A stretch of 64,000 nt of DNA from Astragalus membranaceus (GCA_039519185.1 CM076848.1:55268778-55332777), one strand, 5' to 3'; positions 24,411 through 35,653 are shown, counted from the first letter of the stretch. Numbers and translations: made by a program. Notes: a model not told the origin generated them from the sequence alone.

Positions 24411-24817
24411 CCGTTGGGTTGGATGTGTAATCTTGGCCCGTGCGCATGCATAACTGAGCTTTGCGGTGAGGTTTTTTTTTGTACCCCCATCATTTCACCA
24501 TCTACCCCCACCATCTTTGTGAAAAGACCAAAATACCCTTAAAATTTTTACAAAATTACAAAACATTTACCATTACTCACTTGCATCCGTTTGACCAAAT
24601 TTTTTCCAGAGAGAATCGGATTTACCATTCCGAGAGCTATATCCGATTTTCAAATCGGATTTACCATCGGATCTACGTACTTCTGATTTCCCCAGACATA
24701 GAGCTAATAGTAAGTCGGATCTAGCTAAATCCGATTTACCATCGTATTTATCTATATCCCATTTCGCATCGGATATAGGTAGATCCGCTTTTTTTTTTTA
24801 AATTTGTTTTTTTTCCA

Positions 24818-25537
24818 GTGTCTAACAGGTATCGAGGGGAGTCCTCGTCTCGGGCATCGCCATCTGCTCCCAGTACACGCACCCGCCACAGGATTGCGGG
24901 ACATAGGTCTGCCCGCCATAGGCGACAGCAGCAGTATCAGCAGGTGGAGGAGGCCCCAGACTATCAGTATGAGGAGGGCCAACAGGGGCATACTCTTGAT
25001 GAGGATTATATGTCTGAGGACCATTCTATGCATGGGCAGCAGTATTATCAGCAGCAGTATCAGCAGCCGCAGCAGTATCAGCAGTATCAGGAGGAGCCCT
25101 ACCATCAGCCTCAGCAGCATGAGGAGCTGCATGAGGAGCAGCATGATGAACAGTCTCCTCTATTCACTGGGCTAGGAGCTCATGTTTGTTCCGTTATATT
25201 GAGAGACCCGGTAAGTTTAATTTATTTACATAGCCTTCTTAGTTTAATTTATTGACATAGCCTTATTTCTGATACTTTTATAATACAGACATATAAGCGG
25301 AAATTGAAGGTTACCAGCCATGGTAACAAGCTGGCTCAGAGACTGCTTGGGTTTGCCCAAAACCATCGGTTGTGGGATTTTATCACTGGTTCCAGATTAG
25401 CCCCCCTCGTCTCGACCGGACATACAAAGGTGGACCATGAGCTGGTGTCTGCTTTTCTTGAGAGGTGGCACTCAGAGATATCATCATTTCACGTACTATT
25501 TGGTGAAATGACGATTACTTTGGATGATGTCTCATGA
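24818..25537 (+). pseudogene. Truncated plant mobile domain (PMD) gene
   Basis: Exons about 24818-25210 and 25289-25537 join in phase (CCCG|GTAAG, ATACAG|ACA). The first half is Arg/Ser-rich and then a Q/Y/E-rich stretch of QQYQQ-type repeats. The second half reads LAQRLLGFAQNHRLWDFITG and ends FLERWHSEISSFHVLFGEMT, ITLDDVS. FLERWH...FGEMTITLDDV is the start of the plant mobile domain (MAIN/PP7-long-form family), shared by host genes and transposons. The rest of the domain is missing: the frame stops at the junction with the opposing transposase. The upstream start is unclear; an AG acceptor precedes the block. Confidence 0.75.
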
Positions 25538-26045
25538 TGTCACTGATCACATCAGAACCCTCAACTTTTCTGCTCCAACATAAATAATTTTGCGACTCAA
25601 TCAATCTCAAAAGCTCCTGAATGTCCGTTCTAGGACCCCTCTTAGAAGACCTATAGGCGTAACGCTGCCTATATATTTGAGGAAGAGAAGTGACGTTGTC
25701 CGGATAATGATTCTTCAAAGCAGTAAGACAATCTTTCGGGGCAACATTCAAATCAGTGTGCTCATTAACAATAGCTTTCTGCGGCTTAGTTAAACAACCA
25801 AAAGCTGTCGACCCGACCGAGGTAGGAAGCAACTCATGTGTGTGAAGACCACACCTAACATTCACACACCAACCCCCATGACGTATTGTACAAGTAGCTT
25901 TCAATGTAAACGGACAACTTCTTCTCTTAGACCCGAAAACTCGAGAATCATTAGACCACTTCCCTTGCTTCTCGCAACCAAAAATAATCTTATCTCTAGA
26001 ACCCCTTTTACCTCCGGCTTTGTCAGATCTTACAATGATAACCAC
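25530..26045 (-). pseudogene. Truncated MURA/FAR1-type transposase
   Basis: The frame reads a zinc-ligand and WRKY-GCM1-like segment, SCPFTLKATCTIRHGGWCVN, VRCGLHTHEL, followed by RYAYRSSKRGPRTDIQELLR and YLCWSRKVEGSDVI. That is the conserved N-terminal DNA-binding region of Mutator-like transposases. The DDE catalytic core and SWIM finger are gone, cut at about 25530 where the PMD gene starts on the other strand. The start may lie beyond 26045, as an AG-bounded exon border is plausible there. Confidence 0.75.
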
Positions 26046-26729
26046 AACTCCAATACGCCTCCCAACCGCGTTAGCCCACTCTTCAACATCCTGGCGTGTA
26101 GAAAATATCTACAAAATAGAAAAAATAGATAAATGTTGCGTACTTAATTAATTAAATATCTTCCAAACTTTGATTAAGAAAATTAGTTTAAAAAATATAC
26201 CTTCTCCGTCCAGAATGCCTCTGTAGTGTCTACCACAAAAGGAACAACCTGCGACTCTGTATGCACAATATCTGTTTCAAAATATAACAACAGTTATACA
26301 GAAAATAATTTAAAAAAAAAAAAGAAATCGGATTTACGTGCCTCAAACGTAAATCCGCTTTGTATCTTTTACAAATTGGATATACCCCATCCAGGTAAAT
26401 CCGATTCATTAAAAGATATAAGCGGATTTAGGTAAATCCGATTGCGCATTGGATTTAGCTAAATCCGATTAATTAAAATTTCGCTTTCTGTCCTGAATTA
26501 AATGGGCAAATCAGATTTATCTGTCAGTTTGATAGATCCGATTTGCTTATGCGTGTGTATTTATTACGTATTTAAAGCTAATCGGATTTACCTTGCATTT
26601 AGGTAAATCCGATTACCAAATAAAGTGGTCCCCCACCAGAGAATCTTTCAAAAGTCAATTTTTGTAATTTATGTCGGGTATTTTCGGGACTACGGTATTG
26701 GGTGGGGTAGATGGGAGTTGATGGGGGTT

Positions 26730-27970
26730 AGGGGTGTGCATGGTTTTTGGTTAACCGACCCATTTTAGTGAACTTGACCGCACTGCACCAAAAAAAACCA
26801 GACCATATTATATGGTGTATGGACCGATCTGAAAATTAAGAGTAATCCAGTTACCCGAACTTGAACTTTTGACCCGGTTATATGAATTAACCCGAATATG
26901 ACGAATAGGGCTTCACTTTTACAGCCAATCGAACTTCTGAGTTGTTTGAGCTTTGTTTTAATGGAGTTCTGTGATAATGAAAAAGAGGAAGAGAGAGGGA
27001 GAACACCACAACAGAAAAACAAGGGAGGAGAGAGAGGCGTTTGAGAGAGAGAGATTTATGAGTGAGAAAGAAGCAGGGAGTGGAAGAGAGGACCGAGAGA
27101 GCGAGAGAAATGACAGAGAGAGAAGAGGGTGACTGAGAGATGAAGAGGGTGCGGTGATGGTGCTATTGGCAAGGCGACGACGGATCCGGCAACGAAGATC
27201 GCCATGGATGGGGTCACGGTGGCCTTGGGGGATTTTGCAGAGACTTGGCTGAGATGGTTTATTTTTTCCTATCAACCTTTTTTTTATCATTAGGACTTAT
27301 AAGATGCTTTTGCTGTGATTGCATTAAGAGGGAGAAAAAAAGGGTGTAGAAGTCGTGCTAAAACAAAAGTGAGTGAAAAAGTATTATTTGTTTATTCAAC
27401 AAATATTTTTGATTTATTTTGTTGTCAGTAATAAGACTTGCATCGAGCCTTCCAACTTACCTAGAGCCTTGCGTGTTGCAGACTTGCAGTACTTACTACC
27501 TTGTTGCAGTGTACTAGTATTTGTTTTATTTTATTATATTTTTTGTTTTTATGTAAAGCAAAAGTGATAACGTGTCTCAGAAAGTAAAAGATAATAAATT
27601 AAAGCTTTATGTCCAGAATGCATAAATTATGATATAATATTGAAATTGTCAAAAAATAATAATATAATACTGAAAGGAGCTATTAAAGAAAAAAGTCGGT
27701 TTTTTATTTGGTTCACACAACGAGATCGGTTCTTGCAGTTATGCCTAAATCGGTTCAGATAAAAAACAAAGAAAAACCGATTTAAAACTGGTCCACCCAT
27801 AGGAAACTGGTTTTTTGTGACAAACCAGTTGCAAACCGGTTTTGAACCGAACCTGGCCCGGTTTGAGGAAAAACCGGTTTTTTATGAGAATGGTTTTTAC
27901 GAACCAACCCAAACCACATATATGGTCTGATTTGGTTTGGTTTGGTTTGGTATAAAAAAAACCCTTACGG
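26730..27970. mobile_element. Degenerate hAT-like element with CCGGTTT repeats
   Basis: The left end 'taggggtgtgcatgg' is typical of hAT-type MITEs. Both sides carry dispersed AACCGG / CCGGTTT and 'cagaccatat(t)atatgg' pieces in opposite orientation (26790-26830 against 27915-27945). A GA-rich leader-like block (26970-27130) lies between. No clear right terminus or target duplication, so the limits are approximate. Confidence 0.35.
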
Positions 27971-28490
27971 TGATTTTGCTTCCTGAGTGAAGCTATGCAC
28001 AATTTGGGTTGAGTATTCTCGTTTGGCAAGGATAAAAAAGGGAAAGTAAATGAAGATCTAGTTTTGTACAGCTTATCGGTGTTCTACTCATAGAAAACCA
28101 GCAACTGATAATAAACAAATCACAAATAGTTCTGATAAAAGATACTAAAAATAGTCTCTATTATCATTTTTAGGCAAAAATGAAAGGACTTTCTTAATAA
28201 CATTGTAATGTAAAACTTTCTTTTTCGAAAAAATTTGAAAGGCAATAGAGTTTCCCCTTGATTCTATATAATAAAAAGAGGAAAAATAGGAGAACATAAG
28301 AGAATGACTAAAATCATCTAAACCAAGTAAAACAATGAGTAGTAATGCCATAATTTTCTATTATATTTGCACAAAAGTTTCTTTCTCTATAAATATAAAT
28401 GTGAGAAATAAAGAAATTCATATTTTTGAATAGAGACAATTTCTCTCAAGTCTCCAAGAAACCAAATTAATGGATTTGAATAGAGACAAT
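27971..28490. other. Unassigned AT-rich DNA
   Basis: No gene, RNA or element recognised. A short phrase, 'tttgaatagagacaatttc', is repeated at 28428 and 28475. Confidence 0.5.
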
Positions 28491-28970
28491 TTCATCTTTA
28501 TACTAACCATTTGATAAAGCAACTTCAATCGACTTTATCACGGCCAAATATCATATTCAAAAGAGGTCACAATTGCCACAAATTTTGAGATACAGCCCAT
28601 GATTGCTCTACTCAAATCACAAAATCATCCTCCATAACCATTGTGACTAAGATTACCACGTGAAGCCCCACCATAATTACATTTTATCTAACCACAAATA
28701 GGATTATGTCATGGGACTAGAATAATAGGAGCCTTCAAGGCATGGCCTATGATAGAGAAATGCTTTAAAATTAAAACTCAACAATGGAGTTGGAACTAAC
28801 CCATGTAGAAATGTGTCCAAATAAAGAAACAACAATAGAAATAAGGTATAAAGCTCTATCAAAGGGGGTGGAAATATTATTGAAACGTAGTTGAACTCAG
28901 CATACCAAATAATCCAAACAATGTGTGCAATGGTAGAAATGACCATATCATGAATTTGAAGCTCCAACTG
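28490..28970 (-). mobile_element. Probable LINE C-terminal/RNase H remnant
   Basis: On the minus strand, IHDMVISTIAHIVWIIWYAE (near 28960) resembles the helix that follows the zf-RVT of plant LINEs, and further down ASRGNLSHNGYGG...AIMGC resembles the RNase H start. Many stops. Identification is by pattern only. Confidence 0.4.
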
Positions 28971-29504
28971 TTATCATAGATGCCAAGAACAATGCGAATG
29001 TTGCTCAAGTCAATGTGCAAGTGAAATCACAATGCAAGAAAATATGCCAATAGTTCGCTAGATTTTCCACAAGTACTACAAATAGGTACTACTATATATT
29101 GTGCAATCCTCTGTATATATATGCCTTGACAGGAATAATTTGGTTTTGATGATTGAAAAAAGAAGTTCAAAAAGGTCAAGATTGCAAAAAGCAGAAAATG
29201 ATATCAAACTTTCAAGTCAAGAGTTGTTTGGTTTATTTTTTGTATTGTATGGTTTAGGATATTTGTGTAAGTGGAAATAAAATTAATCACACACTCACAT
29301 TATTTTTCATAAATATATGATTTGCATGAAAATATTTTTAAACCACTTAACAATTGATTAGAATAATCAATTATGTGATTTTTCATCATTTATAATTGAA
29401 CACATAATTATGTATCATATTTTAAATCCAATTATCATGTTTTATGAATAAGCTACATGCGTGATTCTTTTTTTAACCATACATCATGCATGCTTTGTAA
29501 AATG

Positions 29505-30195
29505 TGATCCATGGTTGGACGACAGAGTGGGCGACACAGTGGAGAAGAAAAGAGCTCATCTTTACTTATCAAGTGGGATACTTTGACGTTGCCAAAGGAG
29601 CACGGGGGATTAGGAGCAGTGGCGGACCCAGGACCCCGTGGTCAGGGGTGTCAAATTTTTTAAGGCCAGTGTCAAATGGGTGCAAAACTTGGTCTACTAG
29701 TGTAATTTAAAATTTTCATAGGGTTCAAAATAAAAATTTCAGGAGATTTGAGCTATTTATATAGGGCGGTAAGTGTAATTTTTTTTTTCCAGGGGGTTCA
29801 ACTGAACCCCCGAATATAAGGCAGGTCCGCTACTGATTAGGAGTGCGCAACCTAGATATTATGAATACAGCTTGCTTAATGAAGTTGGCTTGGGGTTTGA
29901 AAGATGGTCATGCATGGGCTTTGGGGAGCTTTGGCTCGGCCAATGCTTATGTGGCGGAGCTTTGGGGAGTTTTGCATGGGCTTACTTTGGCCAATTCTCT
30001 TGGTTTCGCTAGAGTGGAATTGAATTTGGATTCTCAAGTTATTGCTATTTGCCTGCATTGAAGGGAGGAGCTTGGTAGTGAGGATTCGAGCTCTTCTTGC
30101 TAAGGATTGGAATGTGTCTATTTCTCATGTTTTCCGTGAATGTAATAGGGTAGCAGATTATTTAGCTATTTTGGGCTTGGCAGATTATTTTTCGT
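29505..30195 (+). mobile_element. LINE C-terminal remnant split by a MITE
   Basis: Before the MITE the frame reads WDTLTLPKEHGGLG (with small shifts), and after it VRNLDIMNTACLMKLAWGL: together the conserved tail of a LINE reverse transcriptase. A jump leads into an RNase H piece, AYVAELWGVLHGLTLANSLG, FARVELNLDSQV, and then FRECNRVADYLA in another frame. The thumb-to-zinc-finger part is deleted. Confidence 0.75.
29617..29835. mobile_element. Small hAT-type MITE, copy 2 (219 bp)
   Basis: Ends CAGTGGCGGACC and GGTCCGCTACTG. A perfect 8-bp duplication, ATTAGGAG, lies at 29609-29616 and 29836-29843. It is the same family as 17693-17912 in opposite orientation and again sits in a LINE. Confidence 0.9.
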
Positions 30196-30196
30196 C

Positions 30197-30411
30197 TCTG
30201 TTCTCCCTCCCTCTCTATGACTACAATCGCCCTCTCTCCTCACTAAAATCGAAACAAAAGATGAAATTTGGGATTAAAATCCCTAAATCTGTAACAGCAA
30301 GACATTACGAGAGAAAGATGAGATATGCGATGAGGGAGCGAGAGTCTAGCAGACAGATGAAACGGTGAAGAGGGGAAGAAGATAGGACTTGGTGAGGAGA
30401 GGCCGAGATGG
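30197..30411 (+). repeat. GA-rich leader repeat, copy 2 (CACTA insertion site)
   Basis: About 170 bp match 11615-11815. The copy runs to TGG at 30409-30411, where the CACTA element starts, and resumes with GA-rich sequence at 38876. The CACTA element is thus nested in this repeat. Confidence 0.6.
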
Positions 30412-30419
30412 CACTAGTG

Positions 30420-31135
30420 GAAAAAAGACATTTAGCGTCGGTTAAATTGGACATTTAGCGTCGGTTATCGCCCGACGCTAAATCGACCGATGCTAAATGT
30501 CATACATTTAGCATCGGTTAATTAACCGACGCTATATGTCACTTTTAGCATCGGGTTCTCAGATAACCGATGCTAAATGTCACATTAACAACCATTTCAA
30601 AGGTCTAAAAATGACATTTAGCGTCGGGTGTTTGAAACAACCGATGCTAAAAGTCCCCTTTGAGACATTTAGCGTCGGTTGTTTGAAACAACCGATGCTA
30701 AATGTCTCACTGATGAACTTTTAGCATCGGTTGTTTCAAACAACCGATGCTAAATGTCCATCAGTGAGACATTTAGCGTCGGTTGTTTGAAACAACCGAT
30801 GCTAAATGTCCATCAGTGAGACATTTAGCGTCGGTTGTTTGAAACAACCGACGCTAAATGTCTCACTGATGAACTTTTAGCATCGGTTGTTTGAAACAAC
30901 CGACGCTAAATGTCCATCAGTGAGACCTTTAGCGTCGGTTGTTTGAAACAACCGACGCTAAATGTCTCACTGATGGACATTTAGCATCGGTTGTTTCAAA
31001 CAACCGACGCTAAATGTCTCACTGATGGACATTTAGCATCGGTTGTTTCAAACAACCGACGCTAAATGTCTCTAAACGTCATTAAAAATGACATTTAGCA
31101 TCGGTTATTCAAACAACCGATGCTAAATGTCATTT
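30420..31135. repeat. CACTA subterminal palindrome array (3' side of the element's genes)
   Basis: Roughly 14 copies of a palindrome, CATTTAGC(G/A)TCGGTTGTTT and its inverse AAACAACCGA(C/T)GCTAAATG, are separated by short spacers such as 'cactgatg' and 'catcagtga'. In En/Spm such motifs bind the TNPA protein. Each copy can form a hairpin. The array may look like a CRISPR, but units are palindromic and spacers are themselves repeated. Confidence 0.92.
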
Positions 31136-31640
31136 TACACATTTTAGTTTCCTTGGTTTTTGATCATACCGTTACTATTCACGTTAAAAGAAAACCTGCA
31201 GATTACACAAAACCAGCTTCACATTTCTAATACCTCAGTGCAGTTCTAAACCTATTGCATCACAGACATACACAAAACCAGCTTCACATTTCTAATACCT
31301 CATTTTACACAAAACCAGCTCACATACAGTTCTAATACAATATGCAGTCACAATTCTAATACATTATTACACAAAACCAGCTTCACATTTCATCTAGTAC
31401 AATTCTAATACCTCAGTGTTTACATTAACAGAAAACCAGACCATATAAAAAATTTGTTCACATTTCATCTAAACTAGAAATAGAAATAGAAAACCAGACC
31501 AAATAAAAAATTTGTTCACAATTCTAATACTATCAATTCACAAATACTAGAAATAGAGAATAAATTGAACAAGTTTAAACAATGCTAAACAATGTATCTT
31601 TTTGCTCCGTACGAATCTTCATATAGAATTCTGTCCAAAG

Positions 31641-31913
31641 CTAACGAACCTTAAGAAGCTCCTCTTCGGTGTATGCCTTTGAGTCATCAAATACCTACAA
31701 GTTTAAAAATTACTCAAACAAATTATATTCAATCATTCTATAATTCTAAATAGATGTGTAAAGTATAATTTTAACCAAAAATTTATACCTGCTCCCAATT
31801 ATCAACAACACTAGCATTCACAATGGTCAGCATAAAGTTCATCACATAATATCCACAATGAAAACCATTCCGTTGTGTTGGCATCTACACACAAATGAAT
31901 TAACAAAGTTAAC

Positions 31914-31968
<55 letters not shown>

Positions 31969-34223
31969 TATATATATATATCATATATGAATTCACTCCA
32001 AATTAAATCAACTCCATATTTTAAATTACTTACTGTAGGGTACAACCACGTGGGGGCAGATGTAGAATAACCTTTGACAGCTCTAATAACATAATATAAA
32101 AGTATTTATAAAATTTCAACCCAACTTAAGTTCAAATACTACAATCTAAACCAAGATAAAAAAAAAACAAACTTACTTGCTAAACATTTCTTTGATTGTT
32201 TTGTTTGGTTTGCGGCATAAGGAACACATCCAGACCACAGTATTTTGAGATGGGATTAAGACAGCTAGTTGCCAATGTCCGCTGCAACATCGATAAACTT
32301 AAATTAAGCAACACACAAAGAAATGCATGTTACACACAATAAACTCAGAATGACACAAGAAAATCAGAATCAGAAGACTAACATGCATTTCACCATTCAC
32401 CAACAAAACAACTAGTAATCAAAACAAGGAACTATGTTGCTGTTACCTATGGCAAAATGGAGCAATATATACTCCCTTATTGGTGGTCATCAATTTGTCT
32501 TGAAGGTTTTGAAGGACAACATTCATGGGTATATCCTTCACGTTAAGCTTGTAAGGACACACAAATCCATATAAGTCATCAATACCTCTTTCAACACATT
32601 GACGATGCAAATATCTAGTGGCAAGTAAGAAAAACTATCAGATCGATTAATATATGTAAAATGTGAGAAATTTATATAATGGAATAGACTTTACTACTTA
32701 CGTGCACCATATGGCCAAATGGCTCAATTCAAGCCACTCTTCACCAGAAATCATGTCCGTGATCTCTTTGAAGGAGACAAAGCACTCATGATCTTCATGC
32801 TGCAACCATATCCTAGCATGTCTCTTATCAGCATACCCTGTCACAAGCATCTCTTTCATCCAATCGATATTGGCCTCCTCCTCCACATGAGATGGTGAGT
32901 AGCTAGCCTTAGATCCAACAGTTGTCATGGGAGAGGGAACCTGAACACCCGCATTTTGAATTCCTCCACATGAGATGGTGTGCTGAATAATTAAAACATA
33001 CATATAAATTAAGTTAGTATTTATGAATTGATTCAAATAATAAAACAAATCTAGTAATAAAAACATATACCTCTGCCAACGCTTTGCGAACTCGGTCTTG
33101 CACCATCACTTCCACATCCTCCATAATTTCTTTCATCAACTCCGCTTTGTCAACTTGTGAGCTACTCGAGGCAAAACGTGCCACACCTCCAAAGTATCTC
33201 TTTATCCCGACACCTTTTCCAGCTCCCCGAACACGACCGGGATGCTCAGGTGTTCCAATGGCAACAGTCAAAATATCATTCTTTCCTTGAGGAACGAAAG
33301 ATCCTTGGCTACTCATAACCGCAAGTTCATCCTGCAACAAAAGCATGTTCACATGTTACAATTTAACAAATTAAACAAAACATACTAAGTTCCACAGCTT
33401 CCACACAACATTTTACTTACAATCTTAGATCCAACTGATGCTGACGACTCGGATACATAAGATCCAGACTTGCTTTTGCGGCCAGCCTTCCACAGCTCAT
33501 GACGCTCTGGAGATGTAGGCTCCACCTCCAAATCAGGATCACCAGACTCCTCCTGGATTTTTTTGATTTGTTCTTCTTTCAAAGCCTTCTTCAACTTTTT
33601 ATAACCACCTGGCCCCATTGTGTGGTTATATTTATTATTTTTTTGAATATTCTTGGCAGCTTCTCTCTTAGCCTGTTACAAAGGACAAACACCACCATAT
33701 TTACAACATATCGTTAATGTTTAAGAAACTAAAATAGTTATAGTTAAAACAATACCACAAACTCCTCAGTAATGCGACTGTTATAAAATGCGGCCCATGT
33801 CTCGAGAGATATGTTGCTGTACTTGTGACATGGATTTTTTTGACCATCTGTATCCCCACTACCAAAGACATATATTCTGGTGAGACTTGTCTTGAACTGT
33901 CTCCAACAAATATTGATATGAGACATCCAAGTCTTCTTGAATTCATTACTCTCGGGAACATCAAATGTTAGCAGTACATCATCCCAAGCAATCTTTTTTG
34001 TCTCGTCATCAACATCACTCCACTTCATTGGCAATATGCTTATCTTTGTTCGTGCAACCACCCCTAAATAGGTCTTGAATTTGTTAGCATACGGACCAAT
34101 AAGATCTCCTTTACTATCAATATCCACTCTGAATTTTTGACCATCTGGGCACCTAGAAGTGAACTTTTTTAATGATGTTGGACGTCTGGTATTCTTTTTT
34201 GGAGGATCACTGAAATCATCCAT
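31641..34223 (-). CDS. CACTA-encoded Transposase_24 protein fused to an Ulp1/C48-like protease domain
   Basis: Nine exons on the minus strand (34223-33756, 33672-33421, 33331-33071, 32982-32702, 32614-32447, 32281-32177, 32082-32034, 31884-31789, 31694-31641), all GT-AG, join in frame to 577 aa. Residues 1-330 match the plant Ptta/En/Spm family (PF03004-type): WDDVLLTFDV, IYVFGSGDTDGQKN, YNHTMGPGGYKKL, RHELWKAGRKSKSGSY and GTPEHPGRVRGAGKGVGIKR. Residues ~421-560 match an Ulp1 SUMO-protease fold: YGFVCPY, GHW (His479), a Gln at 532 and HCGYYVM (Cys538). The acidic residue of the classic triad is not evident (VVWMCSL stands there). The protein is likely a TNPA-like DNA-binding accessory factor. 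The (TA)n tract at 31915-31988 lies in its intron 7. No stop or shift in 1734 coding bases suggests recent activity. The start is the first ATG of the frame. Confidence 0.85.
31915..31988. repeat. (TA)n microsatellite in an intron of the CACTA gene
   Basis: About 74 bp of TA repeats with two TCA interruptions, between exons 7 and 8 of the transposon gene. Poly-Ile/Tyr frames across it are artefacts. Confidence 0.95.
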
Positions 34224-34682
34224 GATAGCTGTTTAAACAAAGGAAACAAATTATATCAGTCATTCTTATGATAAGATACTGGATCATACGACATTACTAA
34301 ATAAATCATGTAGGTAAGGAAATATAAACATTGTTAAGTTCAAACAATACAATACAACTTTTCATTCATCTTGTTAAGTTCAAAACTAGTGACTTTAAAT
34401 ATAACATACTGGATCACACTTCATATATTTGAAGAATTGTTTGCATGAATCTGTTCTTTTCAAGACTAGTGACATTAGTTTGTCATTATATCAAATCTCT
34501 CATTCAATATGAACTATGAAACCATCCATACACATTTGGAGAAATACACTAGAAGAAATTATTGGAAAACATACTTCTCTCGGTTACAAAATCTGTCACA
34601 TGCTCAAAAGGAAATAATAGAAACAACCCATCATTGTTACTAAGTTCAAAATTACAATTTCATAGGTTCAAAAAAAACAAAT

Positions 34683-35408
34683 CTAAACTCCTTCGTATAA
34701 AATTCCTTCATTATGATCATTGCGAGTGGCATGTTCATCGTCAACTTCATTGTCATCAACTGAAGTAGGCACTTGTGTTAACAAACAAGGTGTTTCGGAA
34801 ATTGCAAGACTTGAATCTTCATTTTCATCACTCCCTATTTTTCCTTGTAGGACAACTGACCACTTTTTGTTAGAAGGATCTTTGACATAGAAAACTTGTT
34901 TTGCTTGGTCAGCCATGATGAAGGGTTCATCATTATAACTTACCTTGTCAAGGTCCACAAGTGTAAATCCCATTTCGTCAGTACGTACACCACTATTGTT
35001 GTTAACCCACTTACATTTAAAAAGAGGCACTTTAAATTTACAGTAATCAAGCACCCAAATCTCTTCAATGACACCAAAGTAAGCAATGGATGCGAGTACA
35101 GGTTTTGTATCATTTGAACTAGAGAAGTGCATCGAGGAAGCCATGACCATAACTCCACTGTTTTGCATGGTGCTTTTGTCATCTTTAGACTTTGTGTAAA
35201 ACGAAAACTTATTTATGTCGTACCCACTCCAACATACGACATTAAAGTGGGGGTCATGTGCTAACCATCTCAAAGTCTCAGAGGCACTCACATCTTTCTT
35301 AATCTCTGATTTAAACCAATCTATGAATGTGTTGTTATGCTCGTTCAATAACAACATTTCTTTCATTCGAGGGTACGCTCCAAGGCTACGCTCCAAATAA
35401 TCAACCAA
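34683..35408 (-). pseudogene. TNP2 transposase, C-terminal remnant (DUF4216 region)
   Basis: A 241-codon open frame. It contains FIDWFKSEI, LRWLAHDP, WSGYDINKFSFYTKSKDDKS, TMQNSGVMVMASSMHFSSSN, YFGVIEEIWVLDYCKFKVPL, FKCKWV and AKQVFYVKDPSNKKWSVVLQ, the DUF4216 segment that ends TNP2/TNPD proteins of CACTA elements, then an acidic tail and TGA-type end. The catalytic TNP2 domain and DUF4218 that normally precede it are absent: upstream sequence changes abruptly at about 35395. It stands 460 bp upstream of the Transposase_24 gene in the same orientation, the usual CACTA order. The open frame itself has no internal stop. Confidence 0.88.
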
Positions 35409-35653
35409 GTATTAATGAACCTTCTCAAGTTGCTTCCAAGGCAGAGAAGGAACCTTCTCAAAGTGTGTTGGAGAAGCCAAAGGAACCTTTTGTTGTTGAG
35501 GATACTGAAATGCAACCTTCTGAAAATGTTCCTGTAGTTGAAAAGAATCCATATGATAAACTAAAAATTTCACCAATCCTAAACCCTCATTTCACCAGGA
35601 GGATCATGCATCTTGAGCTTATGTTAATGCTAATAATTTATCTTAATAATTAG
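35393..35653 (+). other. Open Pro/Glu-rich block inside the CACTA, possibly captured
   Basis: On the + strand, opposite to the transposon genes, the frame reads NQPSINEPSQVASKAEKEPS, QSVLEKPKEPFVVEDTEMQP, SENVPVVEKNPYDKLKISPI and stops at 35651. Codon choice looks gene-like, with repeated EPSQ / KEP units. It starts right where TNP2 similarity ends. I do not recognise the parent gene and the block could be chance. Confidence 0.3.

Larger units (their letters stand above)
24481..26728. mobile_element. Mutator-like element, internally deleted (about 2.25 kb)
   Basis: The left end 'gtacccccatca...catctacccccacc' matches the reverse complement of the right end ('taacccccatcaactcccatctaccccacc'). 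Both ends are followed by many copies of TCGGATTTA / TAAATCCGA in both orientations. Inside are two truncated genes in convergent orientation, a plant-mobile-domain gene (+) and a MURA-type transposase (-). No target duplication could be fixed, since the left flank is a T run. Confidence 0.75.

Noticed and set aside
24752..25144. Leucine-rich minus-strand frame that looks like a membrane protein
   Set aside because: It is the antisense of the CAG/CAGTAT-rich segment of the PMD gene.
30420..31135. CRISPR-like array of regularly repeated ~43-bp units
   Set aside because: The units are palindromic, the spacers are repeated, and the array lies next to a CACTA terminal repeat in a plant genome; it is a subterminal repeat region.
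31811..32070. Open frames rich in Ile-Tyr
   Set aside because: They are translations of the (TA)n microsatellite in an intron.
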